Shown one piece after another: positions 11,612 through 22,118 of a stretch of DNA of 64,000 nt. Position 1 is the stretch's first letter. The number at the start of each line of letters is the position of its first letter. The stretch lies in assembly GCA_003996215.1 (NCBI GenBank), contig QJPP01007254.1, positions 372,001 through 436,000 on the forward strand, read 5' to 3'. A program made the translations under genes and the position numbers. The stretch is from Jaltomata sinuosa. Taxonomy: Eukaryota > Streptophyta > Magnoliopsida > Solanales > Solanaceae. The notes under the pieces are model-generated. The model was not told the origin of the DNA. It saw only the letters and a list, made by a program, of their open reading frames with translations, and ran no database searches.

Positions 11612-13020
11612 TTGATATCCTGTGGGTGTTTAGCTTATCTAGCATATGTACGAAATGCTAGTGCTGACCTTACGTCTCCTGAGTCTGTTCCTGTGGTTAG
11701 AGACTTCATAGATGTGTTTCCTATCGACCTTCCAGGCCTTCCACCTGAGAGGGATATTGATTTTGCCATTGAGTTAGAGCCAGGTACCAGGCCAATTTCT
11801 ATCCCTCCCTACCGTATGGCTCCTGCTGAGTTTAGAGAGCTTAAGGAGCAGCTCCAGGATTTGTTATCTAAGGGGTTCATTAGACCGAGTGTGTCTTCTT
11901 AGGGTGCTCCTGTTCTCTTTGTGAAGAAGAAGGATGGGTCGATGCGGATGTGTATTGATTACTGACAGTTGAATAAGGTGACAGTATAGAATAAGTATCC
12001 GATGCTGAGGATTGATTACCTATTTGATCAACTTCAGGGTTCCGCTGTGTTTTCTGAGATTGATTTGAGGTCCGTCTATCATCAGTTGAGGATTAGGGCA
12101 GAGGACATCCCTAAGACAACATTCAGGGCATATTATGGCCATTATGAGTTTCTGGTGATGTCTTTTGGGTTGACTAATTCCCCTGCAGCCTTGATTGATT
12201 TGATGCATAGGGTTCTTAGCCCGTACGTGGATATGTTCATGATAGTCTTTATTGATGACATTTTGATATACTCGAGGAGTAGGGACGAGCATGAGCAGCA
12301 TTTGAGGACTGTACTTCAGACTTTGAGAGATCATCAGCTTTATGCCAACTTCTCAAAGTTTGAGTTTTGGCTTGAGTCGGTTGCATTCCTAGGACACGTG
12401 GTGTCTAAGGATAGGATTAGAGTGGATCCGGGTAAGATTTCTGCGATTCGTGATTGGCCTAGACCTACCACTCCTACCGAGGTTTGCTGCTTTATAGGGT
12501 TAGCTGGTTATTATAGATGGTTTGCTGAGAGATTTTCTTCTATAACAACACCCTTGACTATGCTGACTAGGAAGGATGTTCCATTTCAGTGGTCTGATCA
12601 GTGCGAGGATAGTTTTCAAAGGCTTAAGGCCTTATTGACTTTAGCTCCAGTTCTTACTTTGCCGGTTGAGGGTAAGAGTTTCTCCGTGTATTGTGATGCT
12701 TCAGGGGTTGGTCTTGGTAGTGTGCTGATGCAGAAGGGTTGAGTGATAGCATATGCATTGAGGCTGGTGAAGGTTCACGAGCGCAACTACCCCACTCATA
12801 ACTTAGAGTTAGCGGCGGTAGTCTTCGTGCTCAAGATCTGAAGGCACTATCTATATGGAGTTCATTATGATATATTCACCAACCATCGTAGTCTTTAGTA
12901 CATTACGAGTTAGCGCGAGCTAAACTAAAGGCAGAGGAGATGGATTGAGTTGCTGAAGGACTATGATTTCACTATTCTATACCATCCAGGCAAGGCAAAC
13001 ATGGTAGCGGATGCCTTGAG
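11612..13020 (+). pseudogene. Reverse transcriptase and RNase H of element A
   Basis: RT begins near DIDFAIELEPGTRPIS and shows, in order, PAEFRELKEQL, a broken MCIDY, DLRSVYHQLRI, the YGHYEFLVMSFGLTN block and the catalytic FIDD box at 12248-12259. The thumb and connection region ends near TLTRKDVPFQW-like sequence. RNase H follows from about 12670 (VYCDASGVGLGSVLM with the first catalytic D, then AYA, ELELAAVV-like and ADALSQKE at about 13005). Stops are at 11900, 11963, 11987, 12740, 12839, 12896, 12911 and 12926. The active-site aspartates themselves are present. The longest open piece is 12002-12742. The enzyme would copy the element RNA inside the particle. Confidence 0.92.
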
Positions 13021-14345
13021 TCAGAAGGAGGTGAGTATGGGCAGCCTAGCTTCACTTTCAGTTTCTGAGCGACCGTTGGCCTTGGACATCCAGTCCTTCG
13101 CTAACCATCTGGTTAGGCTTGACTTATCGGATCCCAGCAGAGTTCTTGCCAGTATTGAGGTTCGCTCTACTTAAGTTGATCAGATTCAGAGCCGGCAGTT
13201 TGAGGATCAGAGTTTGTTTGACCTTCATAATCAGGTGGTTCGGGGTGAGTCCAGCCACGCTACCTTGGGTTCTGATAAGGTTTTGAGGTTTGAGGGTCGA
13301 CTTTGTGTTCTGAGAGTTGGTGATTTGATACAGTTGATACTCTATGAAGCACATTTTTTAAGATATTCCATTCATCCTGGCACAGCGAAGATGTATAGAG
13401 ATCTGAGGCAGCTTTACTGGTGGGGTGGTATGAAGTAGGACGTGGTAGAGTTTGTATCTCGGTGCTTGAACTATCAGCAGGTGAAGTTTGGGCACATGAG
13501 ATCGGGTTGCTTGATGCAGGGACTTTCCATTCCTGAGTGGAAGTGGGAAGGTATTACTATGGACTTTGTTGTTAGTTTACCTTGTACTACTCGAAGGTTT
13601 GATTCTATTTGGGTGATCATGGATAGGATGACTAAGTCAGCGCATTTCTTGTTGGTTCAGACTTCCTACAGGGCAGAGAGGTTAGCTCAGATCTACATTT
13701 GTGAGATTGTACAATTGCACGGGGTCCCATCTTCTATCATTTCAGACTACGACACTCAGTTCACATCTCAGTTCTGGAGATCTATATAGAGGGATTTGGG
13801 TATGGAGGTTTAGCTTAGTACTGCTTTCCACCCTCAGACAGATGGACAGTCCAACAGGACGATTCAGGTCCTGGAGGACATGCTTTGGGCCTGTGTACTT
13901 GACTTTGGAGGTTCATGGGATCAATTTGTTCCTTTGGCTGAGTTTGCGTATAATAATAGCTTTCATTTGAGCATTGTCATGGCACCTTTCGAGGCTTTGT
14001 ATGGTAGGCATTGCAGATCACTCATTGGTTGGTTTGATGGGTTAGAGTCCAGACTGCAAAGTACATATTTGCTTAGGGATTCCTTAGACCAAGTCCGTTT
14101 GATCCAGGATAGACTTAGAGCGGCCCATAGTAGGCAGAAGAGCTACACTGATTGTAAACTTTGTGTCTTGGAGTTCAGTGATGGTGACCTAGTTTTCCTT
14201 CATGTATCGCCCATGAAGGGCGTGATGAGATTTGGTCGGAGGGGCAAGCATATCCCCAGGTTCATTGTGCCGTTTGAGATTCTGTAGAGGGTTGGTAGTA
14301 TTGCCTACATGTTAGCGTTACCTCTGATGTGCTAAGCTATTCACC
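13020..14345 (+). pseudogene. Integrase of element A
   Basis: The N-terminal zinc-binding module is readable (AHFLRYSIHPGTAKMYRDL, then CLNYQQVK). The catalytic core has TMDFVVSLP with the first D and SIISDYDTQF with the second D. At the position of the third acidic residue, QSNRTIQVLEDML has N where related elements have E (QSERTIQ in B and C). The GPY/F-type module follows (KHIPRFIVPFEIL, 14248-14286). Stops are at 13172, 13436, 13787, 13811, 14285 and 14333. Both the stops and the missing glutamate make the enzyme dead. Confidence 0.9.
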
Positions 14346-14347
14346 TA

Positions 14348-14656
14348 GTGTTTCATGTCTCGATGTTGCGCCGGTATATACCTGATGAGTATCATGTGTT
14401 ACATTGGGATTCAGTTCAGTTAAATGAGAGGTTATCATTTGTTAAGGAGTCGATAGCTATTTTGGCCAGAGATATCAGGAGGTTGAGATCTAGGGAGATT
14501 CCTGTTGTGAAAGTTCAGTGGAGGCACCGTCCGGTCAAAGAGGCTACTTAGGAGACTGAGAGTGAGTTGTGTGCTCAGTATCCGCAGTTGTTCGAGCCTT
14601 CAGGTACTCTTTTCTTTTCGACTTTCAACGACGAAAGTCTTTTTAGTAGTGGATGT
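14348..14656 (+). pseudogene. C-terminal chromodomain of element A
   Basis: After the GPY/F module the frame continues with YIPDEYHVLHWDSVQL and then IRRLRSREIPVVKVQWRHRP, ending at ATxETE, where a TAG at 14549 replaces the tryptophan codon expected before ETE. The pattern REIPxVKVxW...EATWE is the chromodomain of plant chromoviruses, which in the known members directs integration to heterochromatin. This is the main reason for calling the element a chromovirus. The frame then runs on toward the 3' LTR. Confidence 0.85.
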
Positions 14657-17600
14657 TGTGATGATCCTTCCGGTCATCTTTGCATTTACGCATTTATTGT
14701 ACTATTAGAGCTTTCATGTAGCGGCCCCAAGTCATTTATGTCTTGCTGGGACTGGTGGTTTGGTGCCCTGGCCGTTCGTTTGGTCGTTTTGACCGTTTGC
14801 CTATTTTAGAGCTTAAACTTAGAATATCGTAGACTTTGGTCAATTTTGACTTTGGTCAACCTTCTTAGATAACGTGCTCAGAATTGAATTCTGACAGTTC
14901 CATTAGCTCTAGAGCGATAAGTTTGGTCTAGGTGGACCTTTAGTTGATGCCTGAGATCTTCCGGTGTGGGTTTTGTGTGGTTTTCTCAGTTTTCAGGCCA
15001 TTTGGAGTTGAAAGTGCAACTTCGGGTGACTTTCGATGATTGTAGAGTCGGATTCAAAATTCGATGACTCTATCAGTTCTAGAATGTTGAGTTTTGGCTA
15101 GGAAGGTGGTTGGTTTGGGTTTTGAGTGAGCCAGACTCATTTCGAGCCCTTGGGTTCCATTCGTCAGTGTTGACTTGGGTCAACATTTCTCCAAAACGAC
15201 CTTGTATGGGAGTTTTGTCGATTCTGTTGAGTCTGCAACGTCGTTTCCACTCTATAAACCTTATTGGTTTTTGAATATCGATTTTTGATTGTGCCCGGAA
15301 CACCCCGTGGAGTTTTCAAAAAGTTGCACATAATTGGCTGCAGGCCAGCCTTCAGCGCAATCATGCCAAGGCCAGCAAAGTCGCGCTCTCCCAGCGCGAT
15401 AGCGCCGAGGCACCTGCCACCCTTCAGCGCTATTGGTGCTGGCCTAGCGCCGATGGCGCTAGCCATTTTCCAGCAGCTATATAAAGCTGGGAGTTTATTT
15501 TTTTTAGCATTCTCTCTCACTTTTTCTCACTCTAAACTCTAAATTCTCTCCAACAATTTGCTCTATATTGATTCCAAGCCTTGGGAAGTCGATTGTGGGT
15601 TGATTTTCCGTACTTTTTCGTCGTTTGGTAAGCTCCCTCTTCTCTTGAAATTTCTTAAAACCTCCATTGATGCCATTCTCTAAGCTTGAGTTTTTGCTTG
15701 TAAATTCTGGCCGTCCAGTTGGTGTATGCTCATGGGAGTGGTAAATTATCCTTCTTTACTCAGGTTTTTACCTTCGTGGTAAGTAATCCTTGCCCAATTT
15801 CCGTTCTTTTTCGTAAATTTCCACTCCTTAAACCCAACCTTTGTTGGCTGTTTTGATGCCCTTTTCCTTGGCTATTTATGCTCAAATTTGGAGCATGCCT
15901 CCTTGGCATCGTTGGGGTCGTCATGGTTCTTTTCGTTTTGGGTTACAAGGTATGGGCACCGCGGGACTGCTTTTGACCCAGATATTGACCCGGCTATAAT
16001 TGTAGCAATATGGGTATCGTTGGACTCGTCTTAACTTCTTATCTGTGAATTTGATAGTTTGATTCTCGTTCGGAGCTTCTCGGAGCAGCTCAGCCTCGGA
16101 TATCGTCGTTCCTGTAGCTTGTTCTCGGACGACAGGTAGGTTACGGCTTAACTCCCAAGACTTTTCATATATCGATTAAAATTGTACTAGTTGGCATCCT
16201 TGGGTTGGGTTATTAGGTTGGTACAACAGCCCTTGACTGCTCCTTCATGATTTGTCCCGTTTCTTTCCTCCGTTGTGTGTAGAATTCTTGTTAATTGATA
16301 TTATTACCCTTGTGGTCATGTGAGGCCTTGTTGACTCTAGAACATTGATGGTGGGATCATTGGGAATGTCCGCGAGTCCCGGACATAGAATTACCCTTCT
16401 AGGCTGGTTATGATTGGTGAGTAGCTTTGGAGCACGTACAGGGCCGATAGGTTGATTGTGAGCTTCAGGGAAGCTATTGTGTGTTTGATCATGCCAGTTC
16501 CATGCATATAGAGAGGTTTTCCCGCGTTTTACTACGGTTTTGGCTTCGGGCCTTTTGGAACTGTTTTCTAAACTTTGCATGGCCCGTAGGGACCATTTTC
16601 AACGAAAATGATTTGGAAATGGTTTTTACTTGTCTTATGAATCTTCTTGGGGTAAGGAAAGTTTTAAAAGACATTTTATCAACAGTTCCACTTTTCTGGT
16701 CTCGATGGGGTCGGGTGCCCTACTTTTATACTACAGTATCCGGGGTGTTGCTGGACTAGGCGAGGACGAGTACTAGAGCTTTTGGGCTTACTGTTTTAGA
16801 CCTGGATACCCTCCAGGAAGCTTTACTTGGGGATTGTATTGAGGATGCAGGGCATATAGTATGTTGCTGCGAGTATCAGAAGGAGGGTATACGGTGTAGT
16901 AGTGGTATACGAGTGGGACCTTCCATGGATCCTGTCTTTTGGGCCTTATAGGTCACCAAAAGTGGGTGACATACGGTACTTTGATCACTTTTACTTAGCA
17001 TGGTATCATATCATTCATCTGCGTGAGGTACCACCCTTGTCTGTTGATTGTTGATTGTACACTCCGGTAGTATCGGATGCGGGAGGTTTGGTTTTCACTT
17101 GTTTACGTTCCTCGGTTATATGGGCGGCTGAGGGACTGTAGGTAGATTCTTATTATTATTAGTTTTGTCTTTCATGTGAGATTGGTTACAGCAGGGTTGT
17201 TGGTTTCTGGATTGAAATGGTCGTGATTAGTGTGGTTAGAGCTTGGTTACAGCGGGGCTGTTGGTTTTCAGATTGAGATTGTTGTGATTAGTGTGGTTAT
17301 TGTTTACTGTTTTCGAGCATGTCTACTTTACACTTCTCTCCCATTCCTTATACTTGAGGTTACCGGTATACCATTCATTTCTAGACTTATGCATATATAC
17401 GGTTGTTGCAAGGATCCCAGGCGCGTCATTCTTACTTTCACCTGCGTTTGCCATGTACATATTCTATTTGCTACCCTGCTTGTTGCTTTCTGTTGTCTTT
17501 CCTCTGGGCTAGTTTCTGTGTACTTTACCATTGATTGTCGTGACTATGTACTTCTATTATGTCTGCTACTGCTCTTTTACTTTATATGTGCCCAGTCGGC

Positions 17601-17930
17601 CTATGATACCTACTTGGTACCTTATGCTTCGCATTTGGTGCTCACCCTGCCCAATGCATCTTCTAGTATAGATCCTAGTGTGGGCCATGCCGTTAGAGCA
17701 CCAGAGACTCGTGCGGGGTGCTGTTTTGGGATCATCCAGGCTGAGGGCGAGCTCTTGGCATTCAGAGCTTGACTTTAGTTTATCCTCGATGTATTTTGTA
17801 CTCTTGTAGTTTCAGAGACATCATGTACATATTACTTTTGGACCTTTGAACTCTTGATGTAGCTCGGCTCTTATACACTATGATATCAGGTTTTGGGTTG
17901 GTTTAGCTTCTGTTTTGTACTTATATTACT
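14657..17930 (+). repeat. 3' LTR of element A, truncated
   Basis: It starts TGTGATGATCCTTCCGG, directly after AGTAGTGGATGT, which serves as the polypurine-like primer site in this family. It follows the 5' LTR through the GC-rich patch (15340-15460), a TATA box at 15478 and the shared block at 17593-17617. Homology ends near 17925 (ATATTACTC). It has a deletion of about 55 bp near 16868 relative to the 5' LTR. An open frame of 180 codons at 17230-17772 has no counterpart of that length in the 5' LTR and is not taken as a gene. Confidence 0.9.
15478..15485 (+). promoter_or_regulatory. TATA box of 3' LTR, element A
   Basis: TATATAAA in AGCTATATAAAGCTGGG, at the same relative position as in the 5' LTR. 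A transcript starting here would read rightward into 17931 and beyond. Confidence 0.6.
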
Positions 17931-18479
17931 CCAGTTTTGGGTTACTCAGAATTCACCCCAAATGCCGAATTCAAGGATAAGAATCACTATTAATCAAAAT
18001 GCATTAACAAATTCAAGTTCTACCAAGTTGACATTAAGCAAAATTCTCAATACAATTCAAAATTGGGGACCCAATATCAACATTGCAATTCTATTTAGCA
18101 TGCTTCACAATATGAGTTCCCAATCTTCATAAAAACATGTATTCAAAGATAGGAAACTTACCACAAGTGAAGTTTTGGTGGAGAGAAGTAAAAATTAGAG
18201 CTTTTGGGAAGCAACAATGGTGACCCAATCAACTCACCCAGAGACGATGGTGGCAAGCCAGAGGAGCGGTGGTGGTGATTGTGGGGGAGAAGAAGAAGAT
18301 TTTGGGAGAAGTAGAGGGATTTGTGGGAGGTTTTTGGAGAGAATTTTTAGAGTTGGAGAGAAAATATGGTGAAAATGGTGAAGGTGGCAAAATATAAAGA
18401 GAAAAGAAGAAGAAAAGTTGAGTCGGGTCGTCTCTAGGTAGGGATGGTCAACAAGTTAGGTCAATTAAAAAATCAATTT
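17931..18479. other. Non-genic junction zone between elements A and G
   Basis: No gene is seen. The sequence matches neither the missing end of the A LTR nor the missing parts of the LTRs of B and G. The phrase GGAAACTTACCACAAGTG at 18150-18167 and the purine-rich stretch around 18260-18420 look like the leader part of some other minus-strand LTR. Its family is not recognised. Confidence 0.4.
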
Positions 18480-18913
18480 TACCTTTGGTGCACCGCGACA
18501 AGCGGTTTGCATAAGCACTTGTGCGGACCACATGTTATTTTGCACCTCACCTTTTTCTGCCCTGGCCTTGCCTAGGATTCTGGTTCGCCATGTGATGGAG
18601 GTGCGATGCGCACTTGGGCTCGTGCGGACCACACGGACCTGCGCACGACACCTCCATTTTTCCAACTTTCTCCCAGGCCTTCTGTTTTGGCATGCGGTGA
18701 GCTGTGCGACACGCAAAATGGCTTGTGGGGTCCGCACAGTTTGCCGCGCGTCCCATGTTTTCCCTATTTTGCACTTGTTTATTTTTCACCTCCTTGAATC
18801 TCTGAAACACACCAAAAACAACAAAAGATACCCAAAAACAACAAAAATAAACTGGGGTTGCCTCACAAGCAGTGCTTGATTTAATATCGTGGCTCGACGA
18901 TAGTACATCGAAC
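18480..18913 (-). other. 3' untranslated part of element G
   Basis: Past the last gag codons the minus strand reads into non-coding DNA. It contains a region typical of Solanaceae Athila 3' ends (the plus strand shows GGTTGCCTCACAAGCAGTGC at 18853-18872) and a GC-rich patch with repeated GTGCGGACCACA-like words (18480-18750). Several short open frames overlap here on both strands, which reflects the base composition, not genes. Confidence 0.45.
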
Positions 18914-20206
18914 TCAGTCATTCTTTGGATTGGTGATGAGATCACTGAGCAGTGTCCTCTTCATCCTCGGGTTCATTTGGGTCGAGAGGTGGTTCATTTG
19001 AGCCTCAAGATGCTTAATCGAGGCTGAGTGAGAGCTCACAGTTTGATGAAGTGTTGAAACTTCACACTTTAGCTCACTCACTCCAGTATTTATCGTATCC
19101 ACCTTCTTGAGAACCAAGGACAACTTGTCCTATAGCTTGGAATGACCGGGGTTGCTTATTCCCAGTTGGTAGAGAGAGTCTGCTTTTTTTGAGGTATATA
19201 GGGATTTTAGCTCCAGTGTTTTAAGCGATCACTATCTTTGTTTCTATCCCTCCAATTTTTGTCCTTTTCCTTATCTCTTATCCAACCTTGGTTCTCCTCC
19301 CTCGGGCGATAATACCTAGGATGAGAACCCACTGACAAATAGCACAGTTTACCATCGACAACTGTCATCAGCTCATCGTCACTTGCTTTAATTTCTGGTG
19401 TACTCACCGCATTCACAACTTTCAAACCACTTGCTCCCATTACATGCTTGGCCATCAAATCAATTTGAGTCATCATCTTGGCCATTGACTCATCCCTCTC
19501 CTCATCACTTTTTCTCATTTCATTGGTCAAGATAGATGAGGGATCTCCCGAAATTGTCACATCTGCTTCTCTCGTATGCCAATCTTGGCTGGTCTTGGTC
19601 ATTCGCTCTAATAAAGTCGAGGCAATAGGAAACTCTAAGTCCATGAAGGTGCCACCTCCAAGGTTGTTAGCGACCGACTTATTCATAGAGTTCAATGATC
19701 GATAGAAGCTTTGGAGGAATACGGTGTCTGGCAACTCATGGTTCGGACACAAGACAAGCTTCTTTTTGAACCTCAACCAAGCCTCATGCAGAGGCTCATC
19801 CCAAAGTTGCCTAAATTTGGTAATCTCATCTCTTAGCTGCATCATTCGAGATGGAGGAAATAATCTTGATGTAAATGCCCCAACCAACTCATCCCAAGGT
19901 GTTATAGACCCATCCGATAATTCTTCCAACCACGTCGTGGCTTCCCCCGTCAAGAAAAAGGGGAATATGCATAATCAAATGGATTCTTGGGAGATATTTT
20001 GAAATATGAATGGTTGGCAAAATCTCCACAAAATTCCGAATATGCCGGTTGGAATCTTCATGTGATGCCCCACCAAACATGCCCTTCATTTGGATTAAGT
20101 GGAGCATGGAGCTAGTAACGTGAAAGAAAACATTTCCTATCATGGGGGGTAGGCAGATTGCACCCACACCCCCTTGCATCATAAGATGAGCAACTTCTGC
20201 ATCCAT
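18914..20206 (-). pseudogene. gag of Athila element G, broken
   Basis: The readable pieces are 20206-19889 (SSMLHLIQMKGMFGGASHED), 19953-19207 (TTWLEELSDGSITPWDELVG, LFPPSRMMQLRDEI, LRFKKKLVLCPNHELPD) and 19123-18914 (a coiled-coil-like helix with HSASIKHLEAQMNHLSTQMN). The second and third pieces match the gag of E and F motif for motif. Two frame changes fall between about 20010 and 19920, and another in 19207-19123. The protein would be the Athila capsid, which has no visible CCHC knuckle here. Coding stops at NPKND, just where E and F continue toward protease, so the rest of the polyprotein was deleted. Confidence 0.85.
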
Positions 20207-20242
20207 GAAGCCTCCGTTGACACTCTCGTTGTCATAATCATT

Positions 20243-20465
20243 ATGTAGGAGAGATGGCCGAGTGGTTCAAGGCGTAGCATTGGAACTGCTATGTAGGTTT
20301 TTGTTTACCGAGGGTTCGAATCCCTCTCTTTCCGTACCTTCGCTTAATTCACCAATTTTACTAACAACCACCAATTTTACTAACAACAAGGGATCAAATA
20401 GCAATGGATACCATTATTCCAACAGCTAGACCCTTCTTTGATCTAAAGATATAGATTCTCAATTC
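20243..20465 (+). other. Probable nuclear insertion of plastid DNA (trnS-GGA region)
   Basis: The stretch starts just before a plastid-type tRNA-Ser and continues with TACCTTCGCTTAATTCACC and a region with CCATTATTCCAACAGC that reads like plastid spacer DNA. A 19 bp tandem repeat (CCAATTTTACTAACAACA, twice, 20352-20389) lies inside. The tRNA part is firm. The right edge is a guess from memory of plastid sequence. It sits in the leader of Athila element G between the primer site and gag. Confidence 0.65.
20248..20334 (+). tRNA. trnS-GGA: Plastid-type tRNA-Ser (GGA), in nuclear context, probably not expressed
   Basis: The 87 bases fold as a class II serine tRNA. The acceptor stem is GGAGAGA with TCTTTCC, discriminator G. 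The D-arm region is TGGCCGAGTGG. The anticodon stem TAGCA/TGCTA encloses the loop TTGGAAC with anticodon GGA. A long variable arm follows, and the T arm is GAGGGTTCGAATCCCTC. It agrees with the plastid trnS-GGA I recall, apart from about two bases (one in the D arm, one in the variable arm). No CCA is encoded. Nuclear tRNA genes need internal A and B boxes. The B box GGTTCGAATCC is present here, so low-level pol III use cannot be excluded. Confidence 0.85.
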
Positions 20466-20600
20466 CTAATTGCTGTGACGCGTAAAGCCTCACTCATGGA
20501 CTAGCCTACTCAATCACAACACAAATAACAAACAAATAAAAGAAACAAGCACTCTCAAAGTGATTTCAAGTCTACAATCAAAAATAGCTATCAAATTAAA

Positions 20601-20618
20601 TCCCTGGCAATGGAGCCG
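20601..20618 (-). other. Primer binding site of element G, tRNA-Asp-like
   Basis: The minus strand reads CGGCTCCATTGCCAGGGA, four bases inside the LTR end. It matches 14 of 18 bases of the intact Athila site at 54629-54646. The differences are mostly G-to-A or C-to-T changes. Confidence 0.75.
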
Positions 20619-20622
20619 TTTT

Positions 20623-22118
20623 TGATAAATGCTCAAACGTACTCTCCAAGATGAAGGTATCGGCGATCGTCAAGCAGAAAACATTTATAAGTTTTCCTAT
20701 GGATGTCGAGGTCGTATCCACAGAGACTTATAGATAGCACAATGATGATTGTATTGAAGCGACTTCACTAAGAGAGTAAGTGTTAGAAAACACGAAAGTA
20801 AAGGATTTGGGGGAATCAGGATTTCATCACAATAATCTCAATTAAAGCAAGATAGTAAAGTAAAATGGGTATACAAATGAGAGTAGACGATTAGGGATGT
20901 GCATCCAATGGGGCTCTAGTGTATGATAGGGTGATTGCCTATTCACACAAATTCTCACTCATTGACATAGGTAGACTTGGTTTTACGTATGGTTGTTCAT
21001 CTCTCGAAACAACCATATGTTGAATAGTCTCGGTTAAAGCCCTATCTGTTTAACAACAAACAACCAAGCTAAAGCTTAGGGAGGTCATACTATTTCTAGC
21101 TTAGACCCTTAAATAGGTGATTCCATCCATATGAGCTATTTCTAGCCTCAATCTAAATGGAAGCCCAAGTTTCCACTTGTAATTTTACATCCGAAGCTAT
21201 GTAATTCTCTCTCAAGAAACAACATAACCAAGTAAGGAAAATCAATGTTTGCAACCACCAATTTTAAGATTAAAACTTGGTGAAACTACTAGACCCATGT
21301 CAAATAAGCAAGAATTAGCAACACCCACACACATTTATCAAGAACCCATTATCAACACATCCCTAGACAATGAAATTAGCTACTCATGCTAAAGGAAAGA
21401 TATATACAAATTGGGTAAGTCAAATTATTCTTCATTCAAGTGTAATTTCAATATCTAAGCTCAGTTTTTGTACACAAATAGTGAACTAAGAATTGGAAGA
21501 GAGAATTGATTAAAAACCCCTTCTTCTTATTAGAGAGGAAACTTGTTCTCAAAGCTAAAATTACTCAAAAGTATTCAGAACTGAAGAATTGTATTTACAA
21601 TTGTGCCTAAAATGGGTTTAAATACTTTCCCAAAACGTCACTAAATTTATGGACAAAAATGCCCTTCAGGTGGTGTGCAGTGCGACGTGCGGTTCACACG
21701 TCGTGATGTGTGTGTCGCACACCCTCTTTAGTTGAACCAGTGACTCAGCTAGCTTGGGAGATGTCAAGCGAAGGAGGTGCGGTTTGCACCATGATTTATG
21801 CGCGTCGCACATCAACCACACCTCGTAACAGACCCTTCGGTCGATTCAAGGCTCCATGAGGTGAGAGGTGTGGAACGCACCAAGGCTTGTGCGTGTGGCA
21901 CAAGCACCACATCTCAAGGTAGAATCTCCATCCTTTTTGATCACTTCACACTTCACTCCTTTTAAGCTCTTTTTGGGTCCATTTCCTTGTTTTCCATCTT
22001 TGATCACAAGTACCTGCATAGGAATCAATAAAGTCCATAAGAACATCTAAATCTATTCAAAACATAGAAATAATTCATGGATAAAGGCTCAATAAGTTGG
22101 TAGATTACCGTCTTATCA
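20623..22118 (-). repeat. 5' LTR of Athila element G (1.5 kb)
   Basis: On the plus strand it begins TGATAAATGC and ends CGTCTTATCA, so the termini form a perfect 6 bp inverted repeat (TGATAA/TTATCA). It contains the same sequence as the fragment at 4704-5479. On the minus strand there is a TATTTAAA box near 21620 and a GC-rich patch upstream of it (21670-21910, with GTGCGACGTGCGG words). The right edge at 22118 abuts the LTR of element B. Confidence 0.85.

Larger units (their letters stand above)
5976..17930 (+). mobile_element. Tekay-type chromovirus LTR retrotransposon A, degenerate, 3' LTR truncated
   Basis: The order is 5' LTR (5976-9413), initiator-Met primer site (9417-9434), gag, protease, RT, RNase H, integrase, chromodomain and 3' LTR (14657-17930). 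A C-terminal chromodomain and LTRs over 3 kb place it in the Tekay clade of Ty3/gypsy chromoviruses. The coding region needs only one frame change (near 10935-10942) but holds 28 in-frame stops, so it cannot move itself. The 3' LTR matches the 5' LTR to about 17925 and then lacks the last ~120 bp. For that reason no target-site duplication can be read. Element C (minus strand, 32817-43956) is a second copy of the same family. Confidence 0.92.
18480..22118 (-). mobile_element. Athila-type LTR retrotransposon G, gag-only deletion derivative
   Basis: On the minus strand the order is LTR (22118-20623), tRNA-Asp-like primer site (20618-20601), leader with a plastid tRNA fragment, gag (20206-18914), then directly the 3' untranslated region (from about 18912). 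Protease, RT, RNase H and integrase are missing. The gag is of the Athila type and aligns with the gag genes of E and F. No 3' LTR is recognisable. The right edge joins the LTR of element B at CTTACCGG, so G was inserted into B after B arrived. Confidence 0.8.

Noticed and set aside
17230..17772. 180-codon open frame in the 3' LTR of element A
   Set aside because: It is inside LTR sequence, is broken in the homologous part of the 5' LTR (8600-9089), and shows no domain. Its Tyr/Leu/Cys-rich content reflects T-rich DNA.
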